A DNA stretch of 32,664 bases from Oscillospiraceae bacterium (GCA_902765025.1 CACWYC010000038.1:1-32664), one strand, 5' to 3'; positions 7,896 to 16,240 are shown, counted from the first letter of the stretch. Notes: a model not told the origin generated them from the letters alone. Numbers and translations: made by a program.

Positions 7896-9266
7896 ATGAA
7901 GACATTGTTCCGAGGCGGCACGGTAGTGACCGGTCACGGCACCCGCCGGGCCGACGTGCTGGTGGACGGCGAGACCGTTGCGGCGGTGGGCCGTGGCCTT
8001 TCGGCGGAGGGCGCCCGGGTGGTGGACTGCGCCGGCAAGCTGCTGCTGCCCGGCTTCATCGACGCCCATACCCATTTCGACCTGGACGTGTGCAACACCA
8101 CCACCGCCGACGACTTCGCCTCCGGCAGCCGCTCCGCCCTTCGCGGCGGCACCACCACCGTGGTGGATTTCGCCTGCCCCAACAAGGGGGAGACGCTGCA
8201 CCAGGGCCTCCGGCTGTGGCACGAGAAGGCCGACGGCAAGTGCGCCTGCGACTACGGCTTCCACATGACCATCGACGACTGGAATCCCACCATAGAGGCG
8301 GAAATCGACGATATGTATGACGAGGGCATCACCAGCTTCAAGATGTATATGACCTATCCCGCCATGATGATCGGCGACGAGGCCATCTACCACGCCCTCC
8401 GCAAGCTGCGGGAAAAGGGGGGCATCAGCGGCTTCCACTGTGAGAACAGCGGCGTCATCGACGCCCTGGTTTCCGAGCGCAAGGCCGCCGGCGACAACGG
8501 CGTCTGGTGCCATCCCCGTGTCCGGCCCGACTATCTGGAGGCCGAGGCGGTGGGCCGCTTAATGCGCATCGCCCAGGCGGCGGACGTGTCCGTCATCGTG
8601 GTGCATACCACCAATGCCCAGGCCCTGGCGGAGATTCGCGCCGCCCGCCGCAGAGGGCAGAAGGTCTACGTGGAGACCTGCCCCCAGTACCTGTGCCTGG
8701 ACGACAGCGTTTATGATAAGGAAGACTGGCTGGAGAGCGCCAAGTACGTCTGCTCGCCCCCCATCCGCAAAAAGGCGGACCAGGACGCCCTGTGGCGCGC
8801 CCTCCGCACCGGCGAGGTGCAGACCATCTCCACCGACCACTGCTCCTTCACCACGCAGCAGAAGCTGGCGGGCCGTGACGACTTCACTGCCATCCCCGGC
8901 GGCATCCCCGGCGTGGAGACCCGGGGCGAGCTGATTTATACCTACGGCGTGGCGGCGGGCCGTATGACGCTGCCCGGCATGGTTCGGGCCCTCAGCGAGA
9001 ATCCCGCCAGGCTCTACGGCATGTTCCCCCGCAAGGGTGTCATCGCCCCCGGCGCCGACGCCGATATCGTGGTGTATGACCCCGCCGCCCACCACGTCCT
9101 CCACGCCGCCGACATGGTGAGCCGCTGCGATTACAGCCCCTACGAGGGCGTGGCCACCAAGGGCAGCATCGCCCAGGTCTGGCTCCGGGGCACCCTGGCG
9201 GTGGATCACGGCGCGTTGCAGCCCACCCGGGGCCAATATATCCGCAGAGGCAAATGCGCCCTGTAA
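7896..9266 (+). CDS. hydA: Dihydropyrimidinase / D-hydantoinase
   Basis: This amidohydrolase-superfamily enzyme of 456 residues hydrolyses cyclic ureides such as dihydropyrimidines and hydantoins. The binuclear metal site is complete: H58 and H60 in DAHTHFD, the probable carbamylated K149 in TSFKMYMTYP, H181, H237 and D314 in STDHCSF. Spacing matches characterised hydantoinases. GAAGGAGGGG precedes the ATG. In gut anaerobes this subfamily (HyuA/HydA) often accompanies ssnA, ygfK, ygeX, ygeY and ygeW in purine or urate degradation; ssnA and ygfK are 7.3 kb and 8.7 kb downstream here. The natural substrate could equally be a pyrimidine. Confidence 0.9.
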   Translation: MKTLFRGGTVVTGHGTRRADVLVDGETVAAVGRGLSAEGARVVDCAGKLLLPGFIDAHTHFDLDVCNTTTADDFASGSRSALRGGTTTVVDFACPNKGETLHQGLRLWHEKADGKCACDYGFHMTIDDWNPTIEAEIDDMYDEGITSFKMYMTYPAMMIGDEAIYHALRKLREKGGISGFHCENSGVIDALVSERKAAGDNGVWCHPRVRPDYLEAEAVGRLMRIAQAADVSVIVVHTTNAQALAEIRAARRRGQKVYVETCPQYLCLDDSVYDKEDWLESAKYVCSPPIRKKADQDALWRALRTGEVQTISTDHCSFTTQQKLAGRDDFTAIPGGIPGVETRGELIYTYGVAAGRMTLPGMVRALSENPARLYGMFPRKGVIAPGADADIVVYDPAAHHVLHAADMVSRCDYSPYEGVATKGSIAQVWLRGTLAVDHGALQPTRGQYIRRGKCAL

Positions 9267-9284
9267 GGCAAGGAGACTTTTACT

Positions 9285-9794
9285 ATGGATAAGACCATCG
9301 GATACGTATTGTGCTGCCAGAGCCCGGCGCTGTTTCTGCTGACGCTGGTGCTGCTTTTCGCGTCGCTGCTGCGCCGCAGGCGCCATAAGTTCATCGCCGC
9401 CATCGACGTGATCCTGGCGGTGGCTTCCGCCATCCTGGGCGTGGCGCTGTACTTCATCGGCATGCGCTATGAGCATTTCACCATCGACGACTTCTACCGG
9501 ATTCGCACCGTGGGCTGGGTGGGCTTTGGCGTGGTGGCGGTGGTGTCCGCCGTCACGGGTTTGAAGGCGTTTATGAAGATGGCGGACGAGCGCCGCACCC
9601 AGAAGGCCGCCATCCGTGCCGAAAACGCCCGCATCAACCAGGAGCGCATGGCCGCCGAGGCGGAGGCCCGTGCCGCCGCCCAGGCCGCCAAGGAGGCGGA
9701 AAAGGCGGAGCAGGAGGCGGAAAAGGCCGCCCCGGCGCCCCAGACCCCTGTCTCTGCCGACCCCACCCCCGCTCCCGCCCCGGCGGAGGAGTAA
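9285..9794 (+). CDS. Unknown membrane protein with Ala/Glu-rich coiled-coil tail
   Basis: The 169-residue protein has three probable transmembrane helices (about residues 8-29, 38-60 and 75-95). A charged Ala/Glu/Lys/Arg-rich segment follows (about 100-150, strongly coiled-coil-like). The C-terminus is a short Pro/Ala-rich tail (PTPAPAPAEE). The start is 18 nt after the hydA stop, with AAGGAGA upstream, so it is probably co-transcribed with the hydantoinase. No domain is recognised. It could be an accessory membrane protein for ureide uptake or simply an unrelated passenger; the sequence does not decide. Confidence 0.72.
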   Translation: MDKTIGYVLCCQSPALFLLTLVLLFASLLRRRRHKFIAAIDVILAVASAILGVALYFIGMRYEHFTIDDFYRIRTVGWVGFGVVAVVSAVTGLKAFMKMADERRTQKAAIRAENARINQERMAAEAEARAAAQAAKEAEKAEQEAEKAAPAPQTPVSADPTPAPAPAEE

Positions 9795-9879
9795 GGCTAT
9801 ACAGCCCCGGATGGGTATTTATTCACCAATTTGGCGGAAATTTATGAAATCAGGCGGCAAATTTTGTGAATAATTATCG

Positions 9880-9909
9880 TTGACGAATGGCCCTGTCATA
9901 GGGTATCAT
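9880..9909 (+). promoter_or_regulatory. Promoter of the metNIQ leader transcript
   Basis: TTGACG (9880-9885), 18-nt spacer, TATCAT (9904-9909): 5/6 matches in each box. The expected start is near 9916, at the base of a 7-bp hairpin (9917-9923 with 9929-9935), giving a leader of about 235 nt before metN. Upstream, 9795-9879 holds only an imperfect long inverted repeat (ends at 9820-9826 and 9866-9872). Confidence 0.75.
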
Positions 9910-9961
9910 TTCCCCAATGGAGCGGTAGGCTCCATGAGATTACCGGAAAGGAGCAGCCTGT

Positions 9962-10075
9962 ATGCGTATCCGCCGTCAGAATAGCATGATGATGGGTATG
10001 ATGATGTGCATGGCCACCATGCGCATGATGATGCGCGCCCAAAACGCAGGCTTGTCTCACATCGTATCCGAGTAA
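9962..10075 (+). CDS. Methionine-rich leader peptide (37 residues) of metNIQ
   Basis: This short ORF has an ideal ribosome binding site, AAAGGAG at 9947-9953, 8 nt before its ATG. Twelve of its 37 residues are Met: positions 1, 9-11, 13-15, 17, 20 and 22-24. They form two ATG triplets, two singles and a third triplet. The N-terminus is basic (Arg-Ile-Arg-Arg); the C-terminal third has no Met after residue 24. The stop (10073-10075) lies 18 nt before a strong intrinsic terminator, which in turn precedes metN, the methionine importer ATPase. This is the layout of amino-acid leader peptides such as those of trp, his and thr operons, with Met as the sensed residue. Alternatives are a Met-rich metal-binding peptide or chance. 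The role is inferred, but the coding and regulatory context is strong. Confidence 0.78.
   Translation: MRIRRQNSMMMGMMMCMATMRMMMRAQNAGLSHIVSE
10004..10026 (+). promoter_or_regulatory. Leader hairpin 1 inside the Met-codon tract
   Basis: A 10-bp stem (10004-10013 with 10017-10026, one G-U pair) has a CCA loop and lies over codons Met15 to Met22. Its 3' half and loop include 10013-10021, the segment able to pair with the terminator's left arm, so folding of this hairpin would favour termination. A further 6-bp hairpin (10021-10026 with 10031-10036) overlaps it and is an alternative. Confidence 0.55.
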
Positions 10076-10107
10076 TCGCCGCAGCAATGCAGCCGGACAT
10101 GGATGGC
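10013..10107 (+). promoter_or_regulatory. Candidate antiterminator pairing
   Basis: GCCACCATG at 10013-10021 is complementary to CATGGATGGC at 10098-10107 over 9 bp with one bulged A (10103). This would occupy most of the terminator's left arm. The pairing is exclusive with both hairpin 1 and the terminator, as an attenuator requires. Identified by eye; no energy was calculated. Confidence 0.5.
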
Positions 10108-10134
10108 AGTCAAGCCCTCCGTGTCCGTTTTTTT
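10094..10134 (+). terminator. Attenuator terminator before metN
   Basis: A 14-position stem (10094-10107 with 10114-10127; one G-U pair and one T-C mismatch) has loop AGTCAA and is followed immediately by seven T (10128-10134). The metN ribosome binding site (GAGGAGAG) starts only a few bases later. A strong terminator this close upstream of a start codon and inside a transcript leader is a hallmark of attenuation. Confidence 0.9.
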
Positions 10135-10151
10135 GTGTCGAGGAGAGAAAC

Positions 10152-11142
<991 letters not shown>

Positions 11143-11150
<8 letters not shown>

Positions 11151-11817
11151 GATGTTTTTCAAGCTGTGGGCCAACGGCCTCATCCAAAAGGGCATCTGGG
11201 AGACGGTGTACATGACCGCCCTCTCCACCGCCTTCGCCTACGTGCTGGGCCTGCCTCTGGGCGTGGTGCTCCATGTCACCGACCGCAGCGGCATCGCCCC
11301 GGTGGGCTGGATCAATAAGATACTGGGCTTTGTGGTCAATTTCTTCCGCTCCATCCCCTGTATCATTCTGATGGTGGCCATGATTCCCGTGGCCCGGTTC
11401 ATCCTGGGTGTCAGCCTGGGCAACGGCGCCGTCATCGTCACCCTGGTCATCGCCGCGGCGCCTTACGTGGCCCGCATGGTGGAGTCCTCCCTCCGTGAGG
11501 TGGACAGCGGCGTTATCGAGGCCGCCCAGTCCATGGGCTGCACCAACTGGCAGATTATCAGCCGCGTGCTGCTGCCGGAGGCCCGCCCCTCCCTCATCCA
11601 GGGCGCCACCATCTCCACCGTCACCATCCTGGGCTACACCGCCCTGGCCGCCACCCTGGGCGGCACCGGCCTGGGCCAGATTGCCATCATCTACGGCCAC
11701 CAGCGCAGCAACAGCGACATCATCTGGCTGTGCGTGGTGCTGATGGTGGTCATCGTCCAGCTCATCCAGATTCTGGGCACCTACCTGGTGCGCAAGCTGG
11801 ATAAGCGGGCCCGGTAA
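11143..11817 (+). CDS. metI: Methionine ABC transporter permease MetI
   Basis: This 224-residue inner-membrane permease has five predicted helices and the ABC permease EAA loop (EAAQSMGCTNWQIISRVLLP) that docks onto MetN. The ATG at 11143 overlaps the metN stop (shared ATGTCTGA) and has GGAGGAGG upstream, indicating coupled translation. An in-frame ATG at 11116 lies within metN and is less well placed. Length matches E. coli MetI (217 residues). Together with MetN and MetQ it forms a complete high-affinity importer for methionine. Confidence 0.94.
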
Positions 11818-11829
11818 ATCCGTCAACTC

Positions 11830-11847
11830 ATCGGAGGCGCCTCCGAT
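11830..11847. repeat. 18-bp perfect palindrome between metI and metQ
   Basis: ATCGGAGGC at 11830-11838 is followed directly by its exact reverse complement (11839-11847). No T tract follows. It abuts the -35 box of a possible internal promoter, so it could be an operator, or an mRNA hairpin that stabilises or separates metQ expression. Confidence 0.6.
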
Positions 11848-11876
11848 TGGCTGAATAAAAACGAGATCCCTATATT
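11847..11876 (+). promoter_or_regulatory. Possible internal promoter for metQ
   Basis: TTGGCT (11847-11852), 18-nt spacer, TATATT (11871-11876), ending 23 nt before the metQ start. The binding protein of an ABC importer is often made in excess, which a second promoter would allow. Confidence 0.45.
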
Positions 11877-11899
11877 TTTCATAAAAGGAGAAACGCAAC

Positions 11900-12745
11900 A
11901 TGAAGAAGATCATCGTCACCCTGCTGGCGCTGGCCCTGGTGCTGTCTCTGGCAGCCTGCGGCAGCAGCAACAACGCCGGCACCGATGCCCAGACCCCCGC
12001 CGCTGACACCACCATCACCGTGGGCGCCAGCTCCACCCCCCATGCCGAGATTCTCGAGCAGGTCACCGAGGCCCTGGCCGCCGAGGGCTACACCCTGAAA
12101 GTGGTCATCTATGACGACTATGTCCTGCCCAACCAGGCCCTGTCCGACGGCTCTCTGGATGCCAACTACTTCCAGCACGTCCCCTATCTGAACAGCTACA
12201 ACGCCTCCAACGGCACCAATCTGGTGTCCGCCGCCATGATCCACTATGAGCCCTTCGGCCTGTATGGCAACGGCGTGTCCGCCGTGGCTGACATTGCTGA
12301 CGGCGCCACCATTCTGATTCCCGCCGACGACTCCAACGAGACCCGCGCCCTGCTGCTGCTGCAGCAGGAGGGCCTCATCACCCTGCCCGAGGGCGCCAAC
12401 GCCACCGACGGCGTCACCACCCTGGACATCGTGGACAACCACGGCTATGACATCCAGGCCATTCAGGCCGACACCGTGCCCGTCCAGCTGGCCAACAGCG
12501 CTGAGGGCACCGTGGCCGTCATCAACGGCAACTATGCCATCCAGGCCGGTCTGAAGGTGGCCGACGCTCTGGCCGTGGAGGATGCCTCCGGCAACGCCGC
12601 CCAGACCTACGCCAACATCATCGCCGTCCGCGCCGGTGAGGAGAACAGCGCCAAGACCCAGGCCCTGGTGAAGGCCCTCCAGACCGAGTCCGTCAAGCAG
12701 TACATCGCCGAGAGCTACGACGGCGCCGTGGTCGCCATCTTCTAA
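11900..12745 (+). CDS. metQ: Methionine-binding lipoprotein MetQ (NlpA family)
   Basis: This extracellular, membrane-anchored substrate-binding protein of MetNIQ has 281 residues. A lipoprotein signal peptide ends in LAAC with the lipidated Cys at 20, followed by a Ser/Asn linker. The mature part shows the NlpA/Lipoprotein_9 features (ASSTPHAEILEQV near the N-terminus; DANYFQHVPYLN; QAGLKVADALAVED). AAAAGGAG precedes the ATG. The family binds D/L-methionine or Met derivatives; adjacency to metN with a NIL domain supports methionine. It closes the operon and is followed by a long GC hairpin. Confidence 0.93.
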   Translation: MKKIIVTLLALALVLSLAACGSSNNAGTDAQTPAADTTITVGASSTPHAEILEQVTEALAAEGYTLKVVIYDDYVLPNQALSDGSLDANYFQHVPYLNSYNASNGTNLVSAAMIHYEPFGLYGNGVSAVADIADGATILIPADDSNETRALLLLQQEGLITLPEGANATDGVTTLDIVDNHGYDIQAIQADTVPVQLANSAEGTVAVINGNYAIQAGLKVADALAVEDASGNAAQTYANIIAVRAGEENSAKTQALVKALQTESVKQYIAESYDGAVVAIF

Positions 12746-12766
12746 TCCCATCGCAGCATAACGAAC

Positions 12767-12839
12767 CGCCCCCGCATCTGACCATCGTCAGACGCGGGGG
12801 CGTGAGCCTGTCAAAAAACGGCTATGCCGTTTTTTGACA
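12767..12839 (+). terminator. Hairpin after metQ plus repeat-encoded terminator
   Basis: The first hairpin (12767-12775 with 12794-12802, inner stem 12777-12782 with 12787-12792) is stable but lacks a U tract. The next hairpin (12809-12822 with 12826-12839) carries T6 and is a classical bidirectional terminator; it belongs to the dispersed repeat that begins at 12803. Confidence 0.75.
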
Positions 12840-12979
12840 ATGGGATTGCAGTCTACTGCGCGCGCGAATAGTACGCCTCCGGCGCACTATTCGCACACTT
12901 CGCATGTCGTCACTTTTTTCGGATTTCATGGGTTCGCGCCTGCGGGCGCGAAATCTGCGATGCTTTTTTTGACAATCTG
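12803..12979. repeat. Dispersed structured intergenic repeat, copy 1 (long form)
   Basis: The first 99 bp (12803-12901) are identical to 20931-21029. The element contains a 14-bp perfect hairpin with loop TAT (12809-12839) and a second hairpin (12864-12877 with 12881-12894, one mismatch). In this copy a third hairpin (12933-12940 with 12945-12952) lies in a 67-bp stretch missing from copy 2. Both copies end in TTGACAATCTG. The distal T-rich end can pair with the proximal A-rich end. No ORF is present. It resembles a REP/MITE-type element placed at a gene 3' end. Confidence 0.85.
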
Positions 12980-13006
12980 AGGGGGGAGGACGCTGTCCTC
13001 CCCCTG
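12980..13006. terminator. GC-rich hairpin between metQ and murC ends
   Basis: A stem of GGGGGAGGAC and its complement GTCCTCCCCC around a GCT loop lies just past the murC stop on the minus strand. It has no adjacent T run, so it may be a transcript 3'-end stabiliser rather than a strong terminator. Confidence 0.5.
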
Positions 13007-13018
13007 TTCGTTATTTGG

Positions 13019-14404
13019 TTATCCTCTTTCCAGCAGCTTCTCTCCGGCCCGGAAAATATCCCCCGCGCCAACGGTGAGGATCAGGTCTCCCGGCTGGGCA
13101 ATCCGCGCCAGAGCGTCCGTCACCTGGTCCAGGGTGGAGCAGTACACGCTGCCGGGGATTTGGGCGCATAAATCCTTGGAGGAGATGCCCAGCTCGTTGG
13201 TCTCCCGGGCGGCGTAAATCTCCGCCACTATGGCCACCTCCACGGTTTGCAGCACTTCCACAAACCGGTCGAACAGCGCCGCCGTCCGGGTGTAGGTGTG
13301 GGGCTGGAACGCGCAGATAATCCGCCGGTGGGGCACCGAGGCCGCCGCCTGCAGCAGCGCCGAGAGCTCATCCGGGTGGTGGGCGTAGTCGTCGTACACC
13401 GCCGCCCCGTGGTACTCACCCTTGTATTCAAACCGCCGCCCGGCGCCGTGGAAGGCCGCCAGGCCATCGCCCACCGCCTTGCCGTCCACGCCCAAAAGGT
13501 ACATGGCCGCCGCCACCGCCAGGGCGTTGCTCACGTTGTGCTTGCCCGGCACGTGGAGGGCGATGTGGGCGTATGCCTTGCCCCGCACCACCGCGTCAAA
13601 CTCGCCGCATCCGTCGTGGAAGGCCACATTCTCCGCCCAGCAGTCGCCCCGGCCCTGCTTCACGCTGAAGCCGAACAGATTCTTCTGGCACCCCGCCAGG
13701 GCGTCCACTGCCCCCTCGTCGTCCAGGTTGTACACCACGTAGCCGTCCTCCGGCGTCCGCTCGGCGAACTGCCGGAAGCTGTGCTTGATGTCGTCCAGGT
13801 CCTTGAAAAAGTCCAGGTGGTCCGCCGCCACGTTCAGCACCACCGCCACCGTGGGGAAGAAGCTGAGGAAGGAGTTGCGGTATTCGCAGCTCTCCGCCAC
13901 GATTACGTCGCCCTGTCCCACCCGGTAGCCCTTGCCCAGCAGGTCAAGGGTGCCGCCGATCATCACCGTGGGGTCCCGCCGGGCCTCCATCAGCACATAG
14001 GTGGCCATAGAGGTGGTGGTGGTCTTGCCATGGGTGCCGGAGATGCACAGGCTGTGACGGTATTCCCGCATCAGCGCGCCCCAGGCCTCCGCCCGCTCGT
14101 ACACGGGGATGCCCCGGGCAATGGCGCCGGCGATCTCCGGGTTGTTGTCCCGGATGGCGGCGGAACGAATCACCAGGTCGCAGTCCTGCAAATTGTCGGC
14201 GTTGTGGCCGATGGCCACGTCGATGCCCACGCTGCGCAGATGGCGCACCGTGTCGCTGTCGGCCATATCGCTGCCGTGTACCGTCAGCCCCCGGCCCTGC
14301 AGCACCTCCGCCAGCGCGCACATGCTCACGCCGCCGATGCCCGCCAGATGGGCCCGCGTCCCGGCCTTCAAATATGTCTCAATGGGTAATGTATGGTGGG
14401 GCAT
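13019..14404 (-). CDS. murC: UDP-N-acetylmuramate--L-alanine ligase MurC
   Basis: MurC adds L-Ala to UDP-MurNAc with ATP hydrolysis, the first step of the peptidoglycan stem peptide; it is cytoplasmic. The 461-residue protein has the N-terminal Rossmann-like UDP-binding motif GIGGVSMCALAEVL, the ATP-binding P-loop SGTHGKTTT (residues 122-130), a central Mur ligase domain and the C-terminal domain with YDDYAHHPDE. That last motif is typical of MurC. AGGAGG precedes the ATG. It stands alone on the minus strand, divergent from cca, rather than in a dcw cluster. Confidence 0.95.
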   Translation of the reverse strand: MPHHTLPIETYLKAGTRAHLAGIGGVSMCALAEVLQGRGLTVHGSDMADSDTVRHLRSVGIDVAIGHNADNLQDCDLVIRSAAIRDNNPEIAGAIARGIPVYERAEAWGALMREYRHSLCISGTHGKTTTTSMATYVLMEARRDPTVMIGGTLDLLGKGYRVGQGDVIVAESCEYRNSFLSFFPTVAVVLNVAADHLDFFKDLDDIKHSFRQFAERTPEDGYVVYNLDDEGAVDALAGCQKNLFGFSVKQGRGDCWAENVAFHDGCGEFDAVVRGKAYAHIALHVPGKHNVSNALAVAAAMYLLGVDGKAVGDGLAAFHGAGRRFEYKGEYHGAAVYDDYAHHPDELSALLQAAASVPHRRIICAFQPHTYTRTAALFDRFVEVLQTVEVAIVAEIYAARETNELGISSKDLCAQIPGSVYCSTLDQVTDALARIAQPGDLILTVGAGDIFRAGEKLLERG

Positions 14405-14435
14405 AATAACCTCCTGTCAGGCGAAGCCGCCCATC

Positions 14436-14464
14436 TTGCCATTTTAATTATTCCATATTATAAT
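14436..14464 (+). promoter_or_regulatory. cca promoter (plus strand half of a bidirectional promoter)
   Basis: TTGCCA (14436-14441), 17-nt spacer, perfect TATAAT (14459-14464). Its -10 box overlaps the -10 box of the opposing murC promoter. Confidence 0.75.
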
Positions 14465-14485
14465 ACCGTGTAATGAAAAGTGCAA
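14457..14485 (-). promoter_or_regulatory. murC promoter (minus strand half of a bidirectional promoter)
   Basis: On the minus strand TTGCAC (14480-14485), 17-nt spacer, perfect TATAAT (14457-14462). Four bases are shared with the plus-strand -10 of cca. Confidence 0.75.
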
Positions 14486-14525
14486 CCGTGAACCCTGTCT
14501 TATTCTGCCCCGGGAGGTGAAAAAC

Positions 14526-15854
14526 ATGACGCCCCTGCCCCCAACGCTGCTGACGCTGCTTCGCACCTTGGAAAGCGCCGGCCATTCCGCCTACGCCGTC
14601 GGCGGCTGCGTCCGGGATCTGCTGTGCCACGCCGCCCCCCAGGATTACGACGTCACCACCTCCGCCCTGCCGGAGGAGACGCTGCGCCTGTTCCCCGGCG
14701 CAGTGGCCACCGGTCTGCGCCACGGCACCGTCACCGTCCGGGTAGACGGCGACGATTATGAGGTCACCACCTTCCGCACCGAGGGCCATTATGCCGACCA
14801 CCGCCACCCCGACGCCGTCCGCTTCGCCGCCACCGTGGAGGAGGATTTGGCCCGCCGTGACTTCACCGTCAACGCCATGGCCCTCTCTGCCGACGGCCGC
14901 CTCATCGACCCCTTTGGCGGCCGTGAAGACCTGGAAAAGGGCATTCTCCGCTGTGTGGGCGACGCCGACACCCGCTTTTCCGAGGACGCCCTGCGCATCA
15001 TGCGCTGCCTTCGCTTCGCCGCCCGCCTGGGCTTCACCATAGCGGAGGACACGGAGGAGGCCATGCGCCGCCGCCGTGAGGACCTGCGCTTCATCGCCCC
15101 GGAGCGTCTGCATCAGGAGATGACGGGCCTGCTGCTGGGTGACCACGCCTGCGCCGTGCTGCTGCGCTACCCGGACATCCCTGCTGTGTTCCTGCCGGAA
15201 ATCCTGCCCTGCGTGGGCTTTCCCCAACGCATTCCCCGCCACCGCTACGACGTCTGGGGCCACATCGCCTACGCCGTGGCCGCCGCCCCGAAAACGGAGG
15301 TGCTGCGCTGGACCATGCTGCTCCACGACCTGGGCAAGCCCCCCTGCTGCACGGAGGATGATGACGGCAGAACCCATTTTTACGGCCACATGGAGGTCTC
15401 CGCCGCCATCGCCCGGCAGCGTCTGACAGCGCTGCGCTTCGACAAAGCCTCCCTGGAGCGCATCGTGGCCCTGGTGGCCGTCCATGATAAGGCGTTTCCC
15501 GTGACGGAGAGCGGCGTGTGCCGCCTGCTCCACGCCATGGGCCCGGAAGCCGCGAAGCAGCTTATCGCCGTCAAGCGTGCCGACGCCGCCGCCAAGGTCC
15601 CCGACCCCCAGCGTGTGCAGGAGCTGGACGAGGCGGAGGGGCTCCTGGAAACCGTGCTGGGTTCGGGCCGCCCCTGGCAGGTCAGTCACCTTGCCGTCAA
15701 CGGCACCGACCTCACCGCCCTGGGCCTCCAAGGCCCCGCTGTGGGCGAAACCCTCCGCACCCTGCTGGACAGGGTAATGGACGGCGCCCTCCCCAACGAA
15801 AAAGCCGCCCTCCTGGCCGCCGCCCAACGCATGAAATGCGCTGCATTTTCGTAG
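14526..15854 (+). CDS. cca: CCA tRNA nucleotidyltransferase (class II, with HD domain)
   Basis: This enzyme adds or repairs the 3' CCA end of tRNAs. The 442-residue protein has the class II nucleotidyltransferase head (GGCVRD at 26-31; D40 and D42 in DYDVTT as metal ligands), the RDFTVNAMAL motif, the RNA/NTP-binding stretch EDALRIMRCLRFAARLGF, and an HD phosphohydrolase-type motif (LLHDLGKP, H267-D268). The ATG at 14526 was chosen over GTG at 14517 because GGGAGGTG overlaps the GTG and is correctly spaced from the ATG. The last 12 codons and the stop lie inside a 43-bp dispersed repeat, so the C-terminus was probably acquired or remodelled by repeat insertion. Confidence 0.93.
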   Translation: MTPLPPTLLTLLRTLESAGHSAYAVGGCVRDLLCHAAPQDYDVTTSALPEETLRLFPGAVATGLRHGTVTVRVDGDDYEVTTFRTEGHYADHRHPDAVRFAATVEEDLARRDFTVNAMALSADGRLIDPFGGREDLEKGILRCVGDADTRFSEDALRIMRCLRFAARLGFTIAEDTEEAMRRRREDLRFIAPERLHQEMTGLLLGDHACAVLLRYPDIPAVFLPEILPCVGFPQRIPRHRYDVWGHIAYAVAAAPKTEVLRWTMLLHDLGKPPCCTEDDDGRTHFYGHMEVSAAIARQRLTALRFDKASLERIVALVAVHDKAFPVTESGVCRLLHAMGPEAAKQLIAVKRADAAAKVPDPQRVQELDEAEGLLETVLGSGRPWQVSHLAVNGTDLTALGLQGPAVGETLRTLLDRVMDGALPNEKAALLAAAQRMKCAAFS

Positions 15855-15858
15855 GGGC
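15816..15858. repeat. 43-bp direct repeat, copy A (within the 3' end of cca)
   Basis: Identical to 16241-16283. It starts GCCGCCGCCCAACGCATG and ends GTAGGGGC. The cca stop codon is the TAG inside it. After the identical part the two copies diverge slightly but both continue into GC-rich hairpin sequence. Confidence 0.85.
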
Positions 15859-16098
15859 CGACGCCCCCGGCGGCCCGCAGCAGCGGTAACGACCACCGGA
15901 AAGGGTGGTTGAATGGTAAACAGAAACAAAAAACCGCGCCACGCCTTCCCCTGCGGGGGGAAGGTGGCACGGCCCATAGGCCGTGACGGATGAGGGGGCG
16001 ATCCCGCAGAGACCTTCGGCAGGATGCCATATCTCCGCCACGGCGGCAACGGCAACCGTCAAACGCCAGTGGCGTAACACGAGGTATCGTTATCCACC
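15859..16098. repeat. Repeat-like intergenic sequence with GC hairpins
   Basis: No gene is supported here. A short hairpin (CTTCCCC paired with GGGGAAG, near 15946-15964) is followed by a segment with a second hairpin (CACGGCC-CATA-GGCCGTG, about 15967-15984) and a GATGAGGGGG tail. This arrangement looks like a common interspersed repeat of Clostridia (recollection, not verified). The remainder is unassigned. Confidence 0.45.
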
Positions 16099-16172
16099 GT
16101 AGGGGCGGGGCTCTGCTCCGCCCTTTTCTCGTCAATCCCCCGGGCATGGGCGGAGCAGAGCACCGCCCCTAC
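16099..16172. repeat. 74-bp inverted-repeat element
   Basis: Arms at 16099-16123 and 16148-16172 are complementary over 25 bp with a single mismatch, separated by 24 bp. Both arms start GTAGGGGCGG when read inward, matching the start of the hairpin at 16276-16302 and the tail of the 43-bp repeat. It is MITE-like in shape, with no ORF. Confidence 0.75.
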
Positions 16173-16240
16173 ACCGCAACACGGCTATCACCCAGCCGAT
16201 AATACGCCTAATCTGATACCGCGCAAAGGCGGCACACATA

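Noticed and set aside
9795..10151. SAM-I (S-box) riboswitch or T-box for metNIQ
   Set aside because: The conserved S-box core helices and the T-box sequence (GGGTGGNACCGCG type) are not present; the Met-rich ORF with terminator explains the leader better.
12809..12839. Reading the T6 hairpin as the dedicated metQ terminator
   Set aside because: The same hairpin occurs identically at 20937-20967 inside a 99-bp repeat, so it belongs to that element, although it may still terminate transcription.
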